A DNA stretch of 64,000 nt from Nemertoderma westbladi (Eukaryota; Xenacoelomorpha; Nemertodermatida; Nemertodermatidae): the NCBI GenBank assembly GCA_032718475.1, contig JAUCBJ010006783.1, forward strand, positions 1-64,000, given 5' to 3'. This document shows, one piece after another, positions 39,001 through 48,253 of this stretch (position 1 is its first letter; each line of letters opens with the position of its first letter). The position numbers and the translations under genes are program-made. The notes beneath the pieces are model-generated. The model made no database searches and had not been told where the DNA came from. It saw only the letters and a program-made list of their open reading frames with translations.

Positions 39001-42000
39001 CACTAGAGTAGTCTGGTTGGGTGGGTCCACTAGAGTAGTCTGGTTGGGTGGGCTCACTAGAGTAGTCTGTTTGGGTGGGCTCACTAGAGTAGTCTGGTTG
39101 GGTGGGTCCACTAGAGTAGTCTGGTTGGTTGGGCTCACTAGAGAAGTCTGGTTGGGTGGGCTCACTAGAGTAGTCTGGTTGGGTGGGCTCACTAGAGTAG
39201 TCTGGTTGGGTGGGTCCACTAGAGTAGTCTGGTTGGGTGGGCTCACTAGAGTAGTCTGGTTGGGTGGGCTCACTAGAGTAGTCTGGTTGGGTGGGTCCAC
39301 TAGAGTAGTCTGGTTGGGTGGGCTCACTAGAGTAGTCTGGTTGGGTGGGTCCACTAGAGTAGTCTGGTTGGGTGGGCTCACTAGAGTAGTCTGGTTGGGT
39401 GGACTCACTAGAGTAGTCTGGTTTGGTGAGCTCACAGAGTAGTCTGGTTGGGTGGGCTCACTACAGAGTAGTCTGGTTGGGTGGGCTCACTAGAGCAATC
39501 TGGTTGGGTGGACTCACTAGAGCAATCTGGTCGGGTGGGCTCACTAGAGTAGTCTGGTTGGGTGGGCTCACTAGATTAGTCTGGTTAGGTGGGCTCATTA
39601 TAGTAGTCTGGTTGGGTGACTCACTAGAGTAGTCTGGTTGGGTGGGCTCACTAGAGTAGTCTGGTTGGGTGGGCTCACTAGAGTAGTCTGGTTGGGTGGG
39701 TCCACTAGAGTAGTCTGGTTGGATGGGCTCACTAGAGTAGTCTGGTTGGGTGGGTCCACTAGAGTAGTCTGGTTGGGTGGGCTCACTAGAGTAGTCTGGT
39801 TGGGTGGACTCACTAGAGTAGTCTGGTTTGGTGAGCTCACAGAGTAGTCTGGTTGGGTGGGCTCACTACAGAGTAGTCTGGTTGGGTGGGCTCACTATAG
39901 CAATCTGGTTGGGTGGACTCACTGGAGCAATCTGGTTGGGTGGGCTCACTAGAATAGTCTGGTTGCGTGGGCTCACTAGAGTAGTCTGGTTGGGTGGGCT
40001 CACTAGAGTAGTCTGGTTGGGTGGGTCCACTAGAGTAGTCTGGTTGGGTGGGCTCACTAGAGTAGTGTGGTTGGGTGGGTCCACTAGAGTAGTCTGGTTG
40101 GGTGGGCTCACTAGAGTAGTCTGGTTGGGTGGGCTCACTAGAGTAGTCTGGTTGGGTGGGCTCACAGAGTAGTCTGGTTGGGTGGGCTCACTACAGAGTA
40201 GTCTGGTTGGGTGGGCTCACTAGAGCAATCTGGTTGGGTGGTCTCACTAGAATAGTCTGGTTGCGTGGGCTCACTAGAGTAGTCTGGTTAGGTGGGCTCA
40301 CTAGAGTAGTCTGGTTGTGTGGGCTCACTAGAGTAGTCTGGTTGGGTGGGCTCACTAGAGTAGTCTGGTTGGGTGGGCTCACTAGAGTAGTCTGGTTGGG
40401 TGGGCTCACTAGAGTAGTCTGGTTGGGTGGGCTCACTAGAGTAGTCTGGTTGGGTGGGTCCACTAGAGTAGTCTGGTTGGGTGGGCTCACTAGAGTAGTC
40501 TGGTTGGGTGGGCTCACTAGAGTAGTCTGGTTGGGTGGGTCCACTAGAGTAGTCTGGTTGGGTGGGCTCACTAGAGTAGTCTGTTTGGGTGGGTCCACTA
40601 GAGTAGTCTGGTTGGGTGGGTGGGTTCACTAGAGTAGTCTGGTTGGGTGGGCTCACTAGAGTAGCCTGGTTAGGTGGGCTCACTAGAGTAGTCTGGTTAG
40701 GTGGGCTCACTAGAGTAGTCTGGTTGGGTGGGTCCACTAGAGTAGTCTGGTTGGGTGGGCTCACTAGAGTAGTCTGGTTGGGTGGGCTCACTAGAGTAGT
40801 CTGGTTGGGTGGGTCCACTAGAGTAGTCTGGTTGGGTGGGCTCACTAGAGTAGTCTGGTTGGGTGGACTCACTAGAGTAGTCTGGTTTGGTGAGCTCACA
40901 GAGTAGTCTGGTTGGGTGGGCTCACTACAGAGTAGTCTGGTTGGGTGGGCTCACTAGAGCAATCTGGTTGGGTGGGCTCACTAGAATAGTCTGGTTGGGT
41001 GGGCTCACTAGAGCAATCTGGTTGGGTGGGCTCACTAGAATAGTCTGTTTGCGTGGGCTCACTAGAGTAGTCTGGTTAGGTGGGCTCACTAGAGTAGTCT
41101 GGTTGGGTGGGCTCACTAGAGTAGTCTGGTTGGGTGGGCTCACTAGAGTAGTCTGGTTGGGTGGGCTCACTAGAGTAGTCTGGTTGGGTGGGTCCACTAG
41201 AGTAGTCTGGTTGGGTGGGCTCACTAGAGTAGTCTGGTTGGGTGGGCTCACTAGAGTAGTCTGGTTGGGTGGGTCCACTAGAGTAGTCTGGTTGGGTGGG
41301 CTCACTAGAGGAGTCTGTTTGGGTGGGTCCACTAGAGTAGTCTGGTTGGGTGGGTGGGTTCACTAGAGTAGTCTGGTTGGGTGGGCTCACTAGAGTAGCC
41401 TGGTTAGGTGGGCTCACTAGAGTAGTCTGGTTAGGTGGGCTCACTAGAGTAGTCTGGTTGGGTGGGTCCACTAGAGTAGTCTGGTTGGGTGGGCTCACTA
41501 GAGTAGTCTGGTTGGGTGGGCTCACTAGAGTAGTCTGGCAGGGTGGGTCCACTAGAGTAGTCTGGTTGGGTGGGCTCACTAGAGTAGTCTGGTTGGGTGG
41601 GTCCACTAGAGTAGTCTGGTTGGGTGGGCTCACTAGAGTAGTCTGGTTGGGTGGGCTCACTAGAGTAGTCTGGTTGGTTGGGCTCACTAGAGTAGTCTGG
41701 TTGTGTGGGCTCACTAAGAGTAGTCTGGTTGGGTGCGCTCACTAAAGTAGTCGGGTTGGGTGGGCTCACTAGAGTAGTCTGGTTGGGTGGGCTCACTAGA
41801 GTAGTCTGGTTGGGTGGGCTCACTAGAGTAGTCTGGTTGGGTGGGTCCACTAGAGTAGTCTGGTTGGTTGGGCTCACTAGAGTAGTCTGTTTGGGTGGGC
41901 TCACTAGAGTAGTCTGGTTGGGTGGGTCCACTAGAGTAGTCTGGTTGGTTGGGCTCACTAGAGAAGTCTGGTTGGGTGGGCTCACTAGAGTAGTCTGGTT

Positions 42001-43345
42001 GGGTGGGCTCACTAGAGTAGTCTGGTTGGGTGGGTCCACTAGAGTAGTCTGGTTGGGTGGGCTCACTAGAGTAGTCTGGTTGGGTGGGCTCACTAGATTA
42101 GTCTGGTTGGGTGGGTCCACTAGAGTAGTCTGGTTGGGTGGGCTCACTAGAGTAGTCTGGTTGGGTGGGTCCACTAGAGTAGTCTGGTTGGGTGGGCTCA
42201 CTAGAGTAGTCTGGTTGGGTGGACTCACTAGAGTAGTCTGGTTTGGTGAGCTCACAGAGTAGTCTGGTTGGGTGGGCTCACTACAGAGTAGTCTGGTTGG
42301 GTGGGCTCACTAGAGTAGTCTGGTTGTGTGGGCTCACTAGAGTAGTCTGGTTGGGTGGGCTCACTAGAGTAGTCTGGTTGGGTGGGCTCACTAGAGTAGT
42401 CTGGTTGGGTGGGCTCACTAGAGTAGTCTGGTTGGGTGGGCTCACTAGAGTAGTCTGGTTGGGTGGGCTCACTAGAGTAGTCTGGTTGGGTGGGCTCACT
42501 AGAGTAGTCTGGTTGGGTGGGTCCACTAGAGTAGTCTGGTTGGGTGGGCTCACTAGAGCAATCTGTTTGGGTGGACTCACTAGAGCAATCTGGTCGGGTG
42601 GGCTCACTAGAGTAGTCTGGTTGGGTGGGCTCACTAGAGTAGTCTGGTTGGGTGGGCTCATTAGAGTAGTCTGGTTGGGTGGACTCACTAGAGTAGTCTG
42701 GTTGGGTGGGCTCACTAGAGTAGTCTGGTTGGGTGGGCTCACTAGAGTAGTCTGGTTGGGTGGGTCCACTAGAGTAGTCTGGTTGGGTGGGCTCACTAGA
42801 GTAGTCTGGTTGGGTGTGTCCACTAGAGTAGTCTGGTTGGGTGGGCTCACTAGAGTAGTCTGGTTGGGTGGACTCACTAGAGTAGTCTGGTTTGGTGAGC
42901 TCACAGAGTAGTCTGGTTGGGTGGGCTCACTACAGAGTAGTCTGGTTGGGTGGGCTCACTAGAGCAATCTGGTTGGGTGGACTCACTAGAGCAATCTGGT
43001 CTGGTGGGCTCACTAGAGTAGTCTGGTTGGGTGGGCTCACTAGAGTAGTCTGGTTGGGTGGGCTCACTAGAGTAGTCTGGTTGGGTGGACTCACTAGAGT
43101 AGTCTGGTTTGGTGAGCTCACAGAGTAGTCTGGTTGGGTGGGCTGACTACAGAGTAGTCTGGTTGGGTGGGCTCACTAGAGCAATCTGGTTGGGTGGGCT
43201 CACTACAGTAGTCTGGTTGGGTGGGCTCACTAGAGTAGTCTGGTTAGGTGGGCTCACTAGAGTAGTCTGATTGGGTGGGCTCACTAGAGTAGTCTGGTTG
43301 CGTGGGTCCACTAGAGTAGTCTTGTTGGGTAAGCTCATCAATACG
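36013..43345. repeat. 27-bp minisatellite array, right segment
   Basis: The array continues with the same unit after the Copia insertion, starting with the duplicated GGGCT. The block from 36098 repeats the variant order found from 22061 and from 26427, so the higher-order pattern runs through the insertion site. The array ends near 43331-43345, where the last unit decays into TGTTGGGTAAGCTCATC. Open frames on both strands are repeat artefacts, as in the left segment. Confidence 0.97.
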
Positions 43346-44883
43346 AAATTGTATCTGGATCAAAAATGTAAAGTCTTAAATTTTCTTCGGCCGTTAGGCC
43401 AGGCATGGGGACGCACAAAGTTTGACGACTTATTCCCAGTGCGGTCCCCCCTAACTATATATTCCCCACAGGAAGGTCCATACTCATTTAGCTACTATTT
43501 ATGGATGCCATGCAGAGGTGCGCCCTGGCTAGACCCTGCAAAGCATTCGTGCCGAAACGATAACCGATCTGGACCCCATGAGGGGGTTGAACCCATGCGG
43601 GGGACCCCGAAGATCGGCACAGGATCGAACCCAAAATACCAAACGAATCGCTGCCAATTTCGATTCATTACTTTTATCGCCTCATGTCGTCGGTGCATTT
43701 TAACAAGTCGCATGAGTGTCTGATAACTTATAATTCAACCAAAATATTACGATATATTAATAACAATATTATTTTTTATTATGTTCAATTGGGTCAAGTC
43801 TGGGATTTTCACTCACTTTACGACATGTTGTTATATTATTTTGTAACAGTGAACCCTATTAGACACTTAGGGAGTGGCCTTAACTAACTATAAAGATTAT
43901 TATTCGTTGTACTTCTAGTAATGTAAGAACTGAGCATGTCTTTAGTGAACCACACCCTGTTTATTGGTATCCATTTATACTTGGTGCCCCAGCTGCATCC
44001 ACTGCTCAATTCTAACGCCCAATAAACGAGGCAGTACAACTTGATACATTATTATAGGGATTCTCGCATGGATGACAGAATGCTGTTGTTTCTTTTGTGT
44101 AAAGGTGCCGCCGCCTTAAGGGGTGTGTAGCTAATGGGGGGGAATACTATACTGATATATTGTTTTAAAGTAGTGTGAATATTATTATCGAATTGGTGTT
44201 AGTTTTTTTGTAGTTAAAAGGTGGGCAAAATATATCTCGTGTTAATTAATAACCATTACCGGTACTCAACAACAAATAAATCCAAAATCAAGTAACGATG
44301 GAATTCACTATGCGACCACTAAGCCACGAGAAGAATACCAGGTTTTTCACCAAGAACGCAGGTTACAGAAGGGCTGAATCTAACCAAAACAATAAACCAA
44401 TTAGTATATGTACAGGTTATAACACAGAAATAAGCGCTAAAGCATTTAATAAAGTTAAATTAAAAAAATAAAAAATCTTCATATATAAAATCCAAATAAA
44501 AAGTCGACCGAAAAGTGAAAAAAAAAGAAATCTTGGTATTCTTCACATGGGCGCCACGAAGTATCTCCCACTATATATTAATATATGGAAGGAAGGGGAG
44601 GGGAGGGGTGGGGGGCTGTCGGGGTAATCCATCAAAGTATCAGTTTCAGTGGTAAAACCCTTTATTTTATTGGCTATACTACTGTAGTTGGTTGATATAG
44701 TCATATGAATGAGGTTGTAGTTCATCGAGGAATATTTTCCACCACATTAAAATTAAAACCTTATTTTTTTATATGATCTGTTTGATCTCGATAAGGTAAA
44801 TTCGTGTTATTTACACTGGGAGGGTCAGAAACTCATGTAAACGACTATTAATTCCAGTGGTTATTTATCATTATTATCTTTAG
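43346..44883 (+). other. Unique 3' portion of the ACBD3 intron
   Basis: About 1.5 kb of mostly AT-rich sequence with no supported gene. A more GC-rich patch at about 43390-43680 contains short direct and inverted C/G-rich motifs (CCCCATGAGGGGG, CATGCGGGGGACCCC) and could be an old repeat. A short inverted repeat pairs AGAAGAATACCA near 44331 with TGGTATTCTTC near 44534. A G-rich tract lies at 44595-44615. The acceptor TTATTATCTTTAG ends the intron. Confidence 0.6.
44595..44615 (+). other. Candidate G-quadruplex tract near the splice acceptor
   Basis: Four G runs of 4, 4, 4 and 6 bases are separated by single A, A and T bases. Such single-base loops favour a stable parallel G-quadruplex in DNA or in the intronic RNA, since the G-rich strand is the sense strand of ACBD3. 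It lies about 270 bp upstream of the 3' splice site. Whether it has any function is inference. Confidence 0.5.
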
Positions 44884-45296
44884 GGGAGACAGTAACAGTT
44901 CGAGTACCGACTCACGACCAAGGTTCCTGTCTGTTCTGGGAGTTCGCGACAGACTCCTACGATATCGGGTTCGGTCTCTACTTCGAGTGGACCGTGGCCG
45001 CGAGCAACACGGTCAGCGTCCACGTCAGCGAGGACGACTCGTTCGACGAAGAGGAAGATGAAGATGAGGATCGCGACCGCACGGACCCCGAGGTCGGTGG
45101 TGGGAGCGCCACCCAGCGGGCCTCCCGGGTACCCACCGACGAGGTGATCCCGGTATACCGACGCGACTGCCACACAGAGGTCTACGTCGGCTCGCACATC
45201 TACCCCGGCCGCGGGGTCTACCTACTGAAGTTCGATAACTCGTACTCGTTGTTCCGGGGGAAGACTCTCTATTACCGGGTCTATTATACGCGGTGA
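44884..45296 (+). CDS. ACBD3: ACBD3-like (Golgi GCP60) protein, last coding exon, GOLD domain
   Basis: The exon encodes 136 residues after a split glycine codon and ends at TGA 45294-45296. It begins [10 protein letters not shown] and continues [14 protein letters not shown] and LYFEW, then an acidic stretch ([16 protein letters not shown]), then VPVYRRDC-like VIPVYRRDC. It ends with the near-invariant [17 protein letters not shown] and YYRVYYTR C-terminus of ACBD3. This is the GOLD beta-sandwich that in vertebrates tethers the protein to giantin on Golgi membranes. The acceptor AG is at 44882-44883. The exon is GC-richer than its surroundings, as expected for coding sequence in an AT-rich genome. 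Together with the exon at 20171-20319 about 186 C-terminal residues are visible. SEC14-like GOLD proteins end similarly, but the MWTRPQ and VYRRDC motifs favour ACBD3. Confidence 0.95.
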
Positions 45297-46467
45297 CCTG
45301 TGTTGGGGGGTCTGTGACGGGGCAGTAAGTGAACAGCTACACAGGGATATTGCAGTTGGTAGGGGTGGGAGACACCATAATACCGGTATGCGAAACTGAC
45401 AATAATTGCTATTTATTTATTTATTTATTACTGAGTTCGTAGTCTCTACGAATTTTCTATTATTATCCAGCCACTTCAACACGCTAAGCCGTTGTGGAAA
45501 ATCGATTCTTGTTTATAAAAATATTTTTTACCAAATACTAAAGTGATGCCAGTAAGTAAATTACTTTACTTTATTAAATTAACGTCCTTAGTAATTTCGA
45601 GTTATTTACTTTATTAGCTGTACGTAAATTCAATAGAGAAGTAATTTAAACTTTACAGCTCTTTAAAGTATAAACTGGTATATTTGTACAATGAAACGGT
45701 TTCACCACAAACACGGCCTTGGCATCAATCCATACAGATACCGGTAACACCTACCTTATGGTATAGACAATGTTTTAGATTTTAACTTTCCCATATTGGC
45801 CGTCAGCAAGACCTTCACTGCCGTGAAAAGGTAAAGCACCCAATCTAAAAAAAAATCGAAAATGTTATTATTTCACATTCTAATGTGATTTTGTGCGCCC
45901 TTTCATTTGAGCTGTATCATAAAATCCCATTCCTGTAGCAAAGTGATGTTTCTGATATAAAAACACCCTATTTAGTCTGTCTGTTACCTATAGTTTCTGA
46001 TTAAAAACACCCTATTTATTCTGTTACCTATAACAAGGAAGAACACATACTTTCTAAAATATAGGGTGTTTTCCCCCAAACATAATAAACTTACTTTATT
46101 CGGCGACTTCATAGATATAGAGTAATTAGCATAGCACTGGGATTTCCGCTATGTAAAAACACCCTATATTACTGAAATCTATTGTGATTGGATAATTAAA
46201 TATATTCAAAAACGTGTCATTGGTTAAATTATATAGGAACATTTGATTGTAGCCGTGATACACCAGTGCGACTCTGTAACAATAGGTATTATAATATCTC
46301 TTATAGGATTTCCAGACAAAGTAAAACAACCTAAGTAAAAAAATAGACACCCTATAGCTTCATTTATCAATGTAGCCAAGGAAAAACACCCTAAGTGGGA
46401 TAATTGTTGTTTTAATCAGATTATATTTTAAAAAGAAAATAATTTCAAAATGACCCAAATTAGAAAT
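45297..46467 (+). other. ACBD3 3' UTR and downstream spacer
   Basis: AT-rich sequence without a supported gene. TTTATTTATTTATTTATTA at 45414-45430 is AU-rich-element-like. ATTAAA near 45573 and AATAAA at 46084-46089 are candidate polyadenylation signals, neither decisive. From 45961 to 46395 the motif AAACACCCTAT or its complement recurs six times, and 45958-46032 is an imperfect two-copy repeat of about 43 bp containing it. Confidence 0.55.
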
Positions 46468-46606
46468 TACTACTACTACTAGGTCGAGCGAACTCGGACA
46501 GTGGAAATGAGATCCCTCCAGGCTTCCCGATTCTCCAACTACTACTACTAGGTCGAACTCGAGCAGTGGAAATGAGATCCTTCCAGGCTTCCCGATTATC
46601 CATAGT
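46468..46606 (-). repeat. 70-bp tandem duplication at the LINE 3' end with TAC microsatellite
   Basis: Two copies, about 46468-46537 and 46538-46606, each start with repeated TAC/ACT triplets and contain AGTGGAAATGAGATCC and CAGGCTTCCCGATT. They differ at several positions. The triplet run at 46468-46481 marks the LINE 3' terminus. Such a duplicated end could come from template slippage during reverse transcription. Confidence 0.75.
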
Positions 46607-47966
46607 TGTCGTAATTTCGTTTCTCCCAAGTTCAGTATCCCTTTCAAGTTGATCTATATATGTTATGGCAGGTCGTCCACGACTACGCTTTCCATGAGTT
46701 GGTTGCCAGAAAAGTAGATCTGGTATGACCTCGTCTTTACTTCGCCAGCAGTGCCCACTGAATCTTAATCTGCGTTCACGGAGGGTGGTTGATACAGGTG
46801 GTATAGTACCATAGAGCTCGGTGTTTGTCATGTGTTGTCTCCAGCTGATGTTTAGGGCTGCCCTTAGTAGTCTTGTGTAGCAACCATCAATTCGTTGTTC
46901 AAGTGATTTAGTCAGTGTCCAGGTATCACCCCCGTATAAAAATGCACTTTCCAATGTGGCTCGAAAGAACTTAGTCTTCAGGTACCTGGAGAGATCTGAT
47001 TTCCAGATGGTATCCATTTTTGATAGAGCTACCCAAGCCTTTGCTTTCCTAACTTCTATGTCATTTTTACTACTCTCTATCCATGATCCAAGGTACTGGA
47101 AGTCGTCGACCTTCCTTAGTTGATTATTATCAATGGTTGTCAAGTTTCCATCAACATTAAAGGTCATGAATTCGGTCTTAGTAGCATTTATATGCAATCC
47201 AACCTCCTTAGCAGCCCTCTCCACTTTATTTAGTAGAAGCTTTGAATCTGCTAGCGTATTAGAGAGCAGGGCGATGTCATCCGCAACGTCGGTGTTTGTG
47301 ACTGTAGTTGCCGGATATCTACTACTTCTGCGTTCTTGAAGTGTGAATCCCAGATATTCACCCTTTGTGGCCGTCCTCATTGCGTAATCCAGCACAATTA
47401 CAAATAGTAATGGTGCTAATTTGTCACCTTGCAGTACGCCACCCAGGATTGAGAAAAACTCAGTTTCACCATCTGGTGAGAGTACCTGTGCTTCTGTCTC
47501 ACAATATAACAATCCAATGCCAGACACAATTACTTCTGGTATTCCATAAGCTCTTAATATTTCAGGCATTTTGCCTCTATGGATGGAGTCGAATGCCCTC
47601 GTGAAGTCAACAAAAGTCATGACTGCGGGGAGATTCTTTGACTTAATTCCTTCAATCAGTCTCAGTAGTGCAAGTATCTGAGCTATTGCTGATCTACTTG
47701 GTCGAAATCCGTTTTGGCTCTTACGCAGTAGTTTCTCTATGTGAGGCCTAATCCTATATAGAATCATTTTATTGTATATTTTGGCAGCTACCACAAGCAG
47801 ACAGATCACACGATAGTTTGTTGGTATACCGAGGTCTCCTTACTTGGGGAGAGGCTTTAGTTGACCTTTAGTCCAAATTGATGGTGGCTTTTCCCCTTTT
47901 AACATCCGGTTGCAAACATTCAATAATGGTCTGTTTAGCACTCCGGTTTTCCATACCTCCGCTGGG

Positions 47967-47971
47967 ATTTC
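47967..47971 (+). repeat. Target-site duplication of Copia copy 2 (ATTTC)
   Basis: ATTTC lies just outside the LTR at 47972 and recurs at 52633-52637 outside the other LTR. Removing the element and one copy restores the LINE coding match at the junction. Confidence 0.92.
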
Positions 47972-48225
47972 TGTTGAATTTTATCCGGTAGAACAAATAG
48001 GGAAATATTGGGATTACATACACCAGCAGTTTATTGTAGGGTTACAGTATATTGTACATAATGCAGAACCATTACATGGAAGGTACTGCAGACAAAGTAC
48101 AAAAGTTATAGAACAAAACCGGACCGGTACGGTATAATCCAGTCATATATAGATCATAGTCAAAAGGACAGTTTTGAATTTCCCGCCCACCTTAGAGTAC
48201 ATTATTTAATCGTACACTTTCAACA
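47972..48225 (-). repeat. 3' LTR of Copia copy 2
   Basis: The 254-bp LTR on the plus strand begins TGTTGAATTTTATCC and ends CTTTCAACA. It matches the other LTR of the same element at 52379-52632. Confidence 0.95.
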
Positions 48226-48253
48226 CTCCCACTCGATTCAATTATCTCGTGAG

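Larger units (their letters stand above)
20320..44883 (+). other. 24.6-kb ACBD3 intron (phase 1) filled with satellite and a Copia element
   Basis: The intron runs from donor GTCAGT at 20320 to acceptor TTATTATCTTTAG ending at 44883. The two exons join in frame within a recognisable protein motif, so the boundaries are well supported. About 18 kb of it is a 27-bp minisatellite, 4.7 kb is a Copia retrotransposon in the sense orientation, and about 1.5 kb of unique AT-rich sequence precedes the acceptor. The Copia LTRs carry AATAAA (31525-31530 in the first) and could in principle compete with splicing. Confidence 0.9.
46468..47971 (-). pseudogene. LINE ORF2 remnant: reverse transcriptase fingers-palm to C-terminus
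   Basis: Reading leftwards, the protein starts in EIPAEVWKTGVLNR, meets one in-frame TAA at 47840-47842 (where a lysine before GDLGIPTNYR is usual) and is then open to about 46460. The open 449-codon part has the RT motifs NGFRPSRS, FVDFTRAFD (catalytic Asp, residue 68), GGVLQGDKLAPLLF (123-136) and VADDIALLS, with the catalytic ADD at 176-178. It continues with thumb-like sequence, YLGSWI, and a C-terminal RRLRFSGHCWR, KRSRGRPAITYIDQL module common in invertebrate endonuclease-reverse transcriptases. It makes DNA from its own RNA at the target site in active relatives. The stop codon, the missing 5' half and the Copia insertion make it inactive. Confidence 0.88.

Noticed and set aside
20613-43341. 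Dozens of long repeat-peptide reading frames on both strands of the 27-bp array
   Set aside because: They come from a stop-free unit with a period divisible by three, occur in several frames on both strands at once, and lie inside a well-supported intron. None has independent coding evidence.
43390-43680. tRNA-derived SINE
   Set aside because: A B-box-like GGGTTCGATCC occurs on the minus strand, but the only A-box-like sequence is on its wrong side and no tail or duplication is seen.
46360-46647. Minus-strand 95-codon frame over the LINE 3' end as a separate gene
   Set aside because: It is an out-of-frame reading of the duplicated LINE tail.
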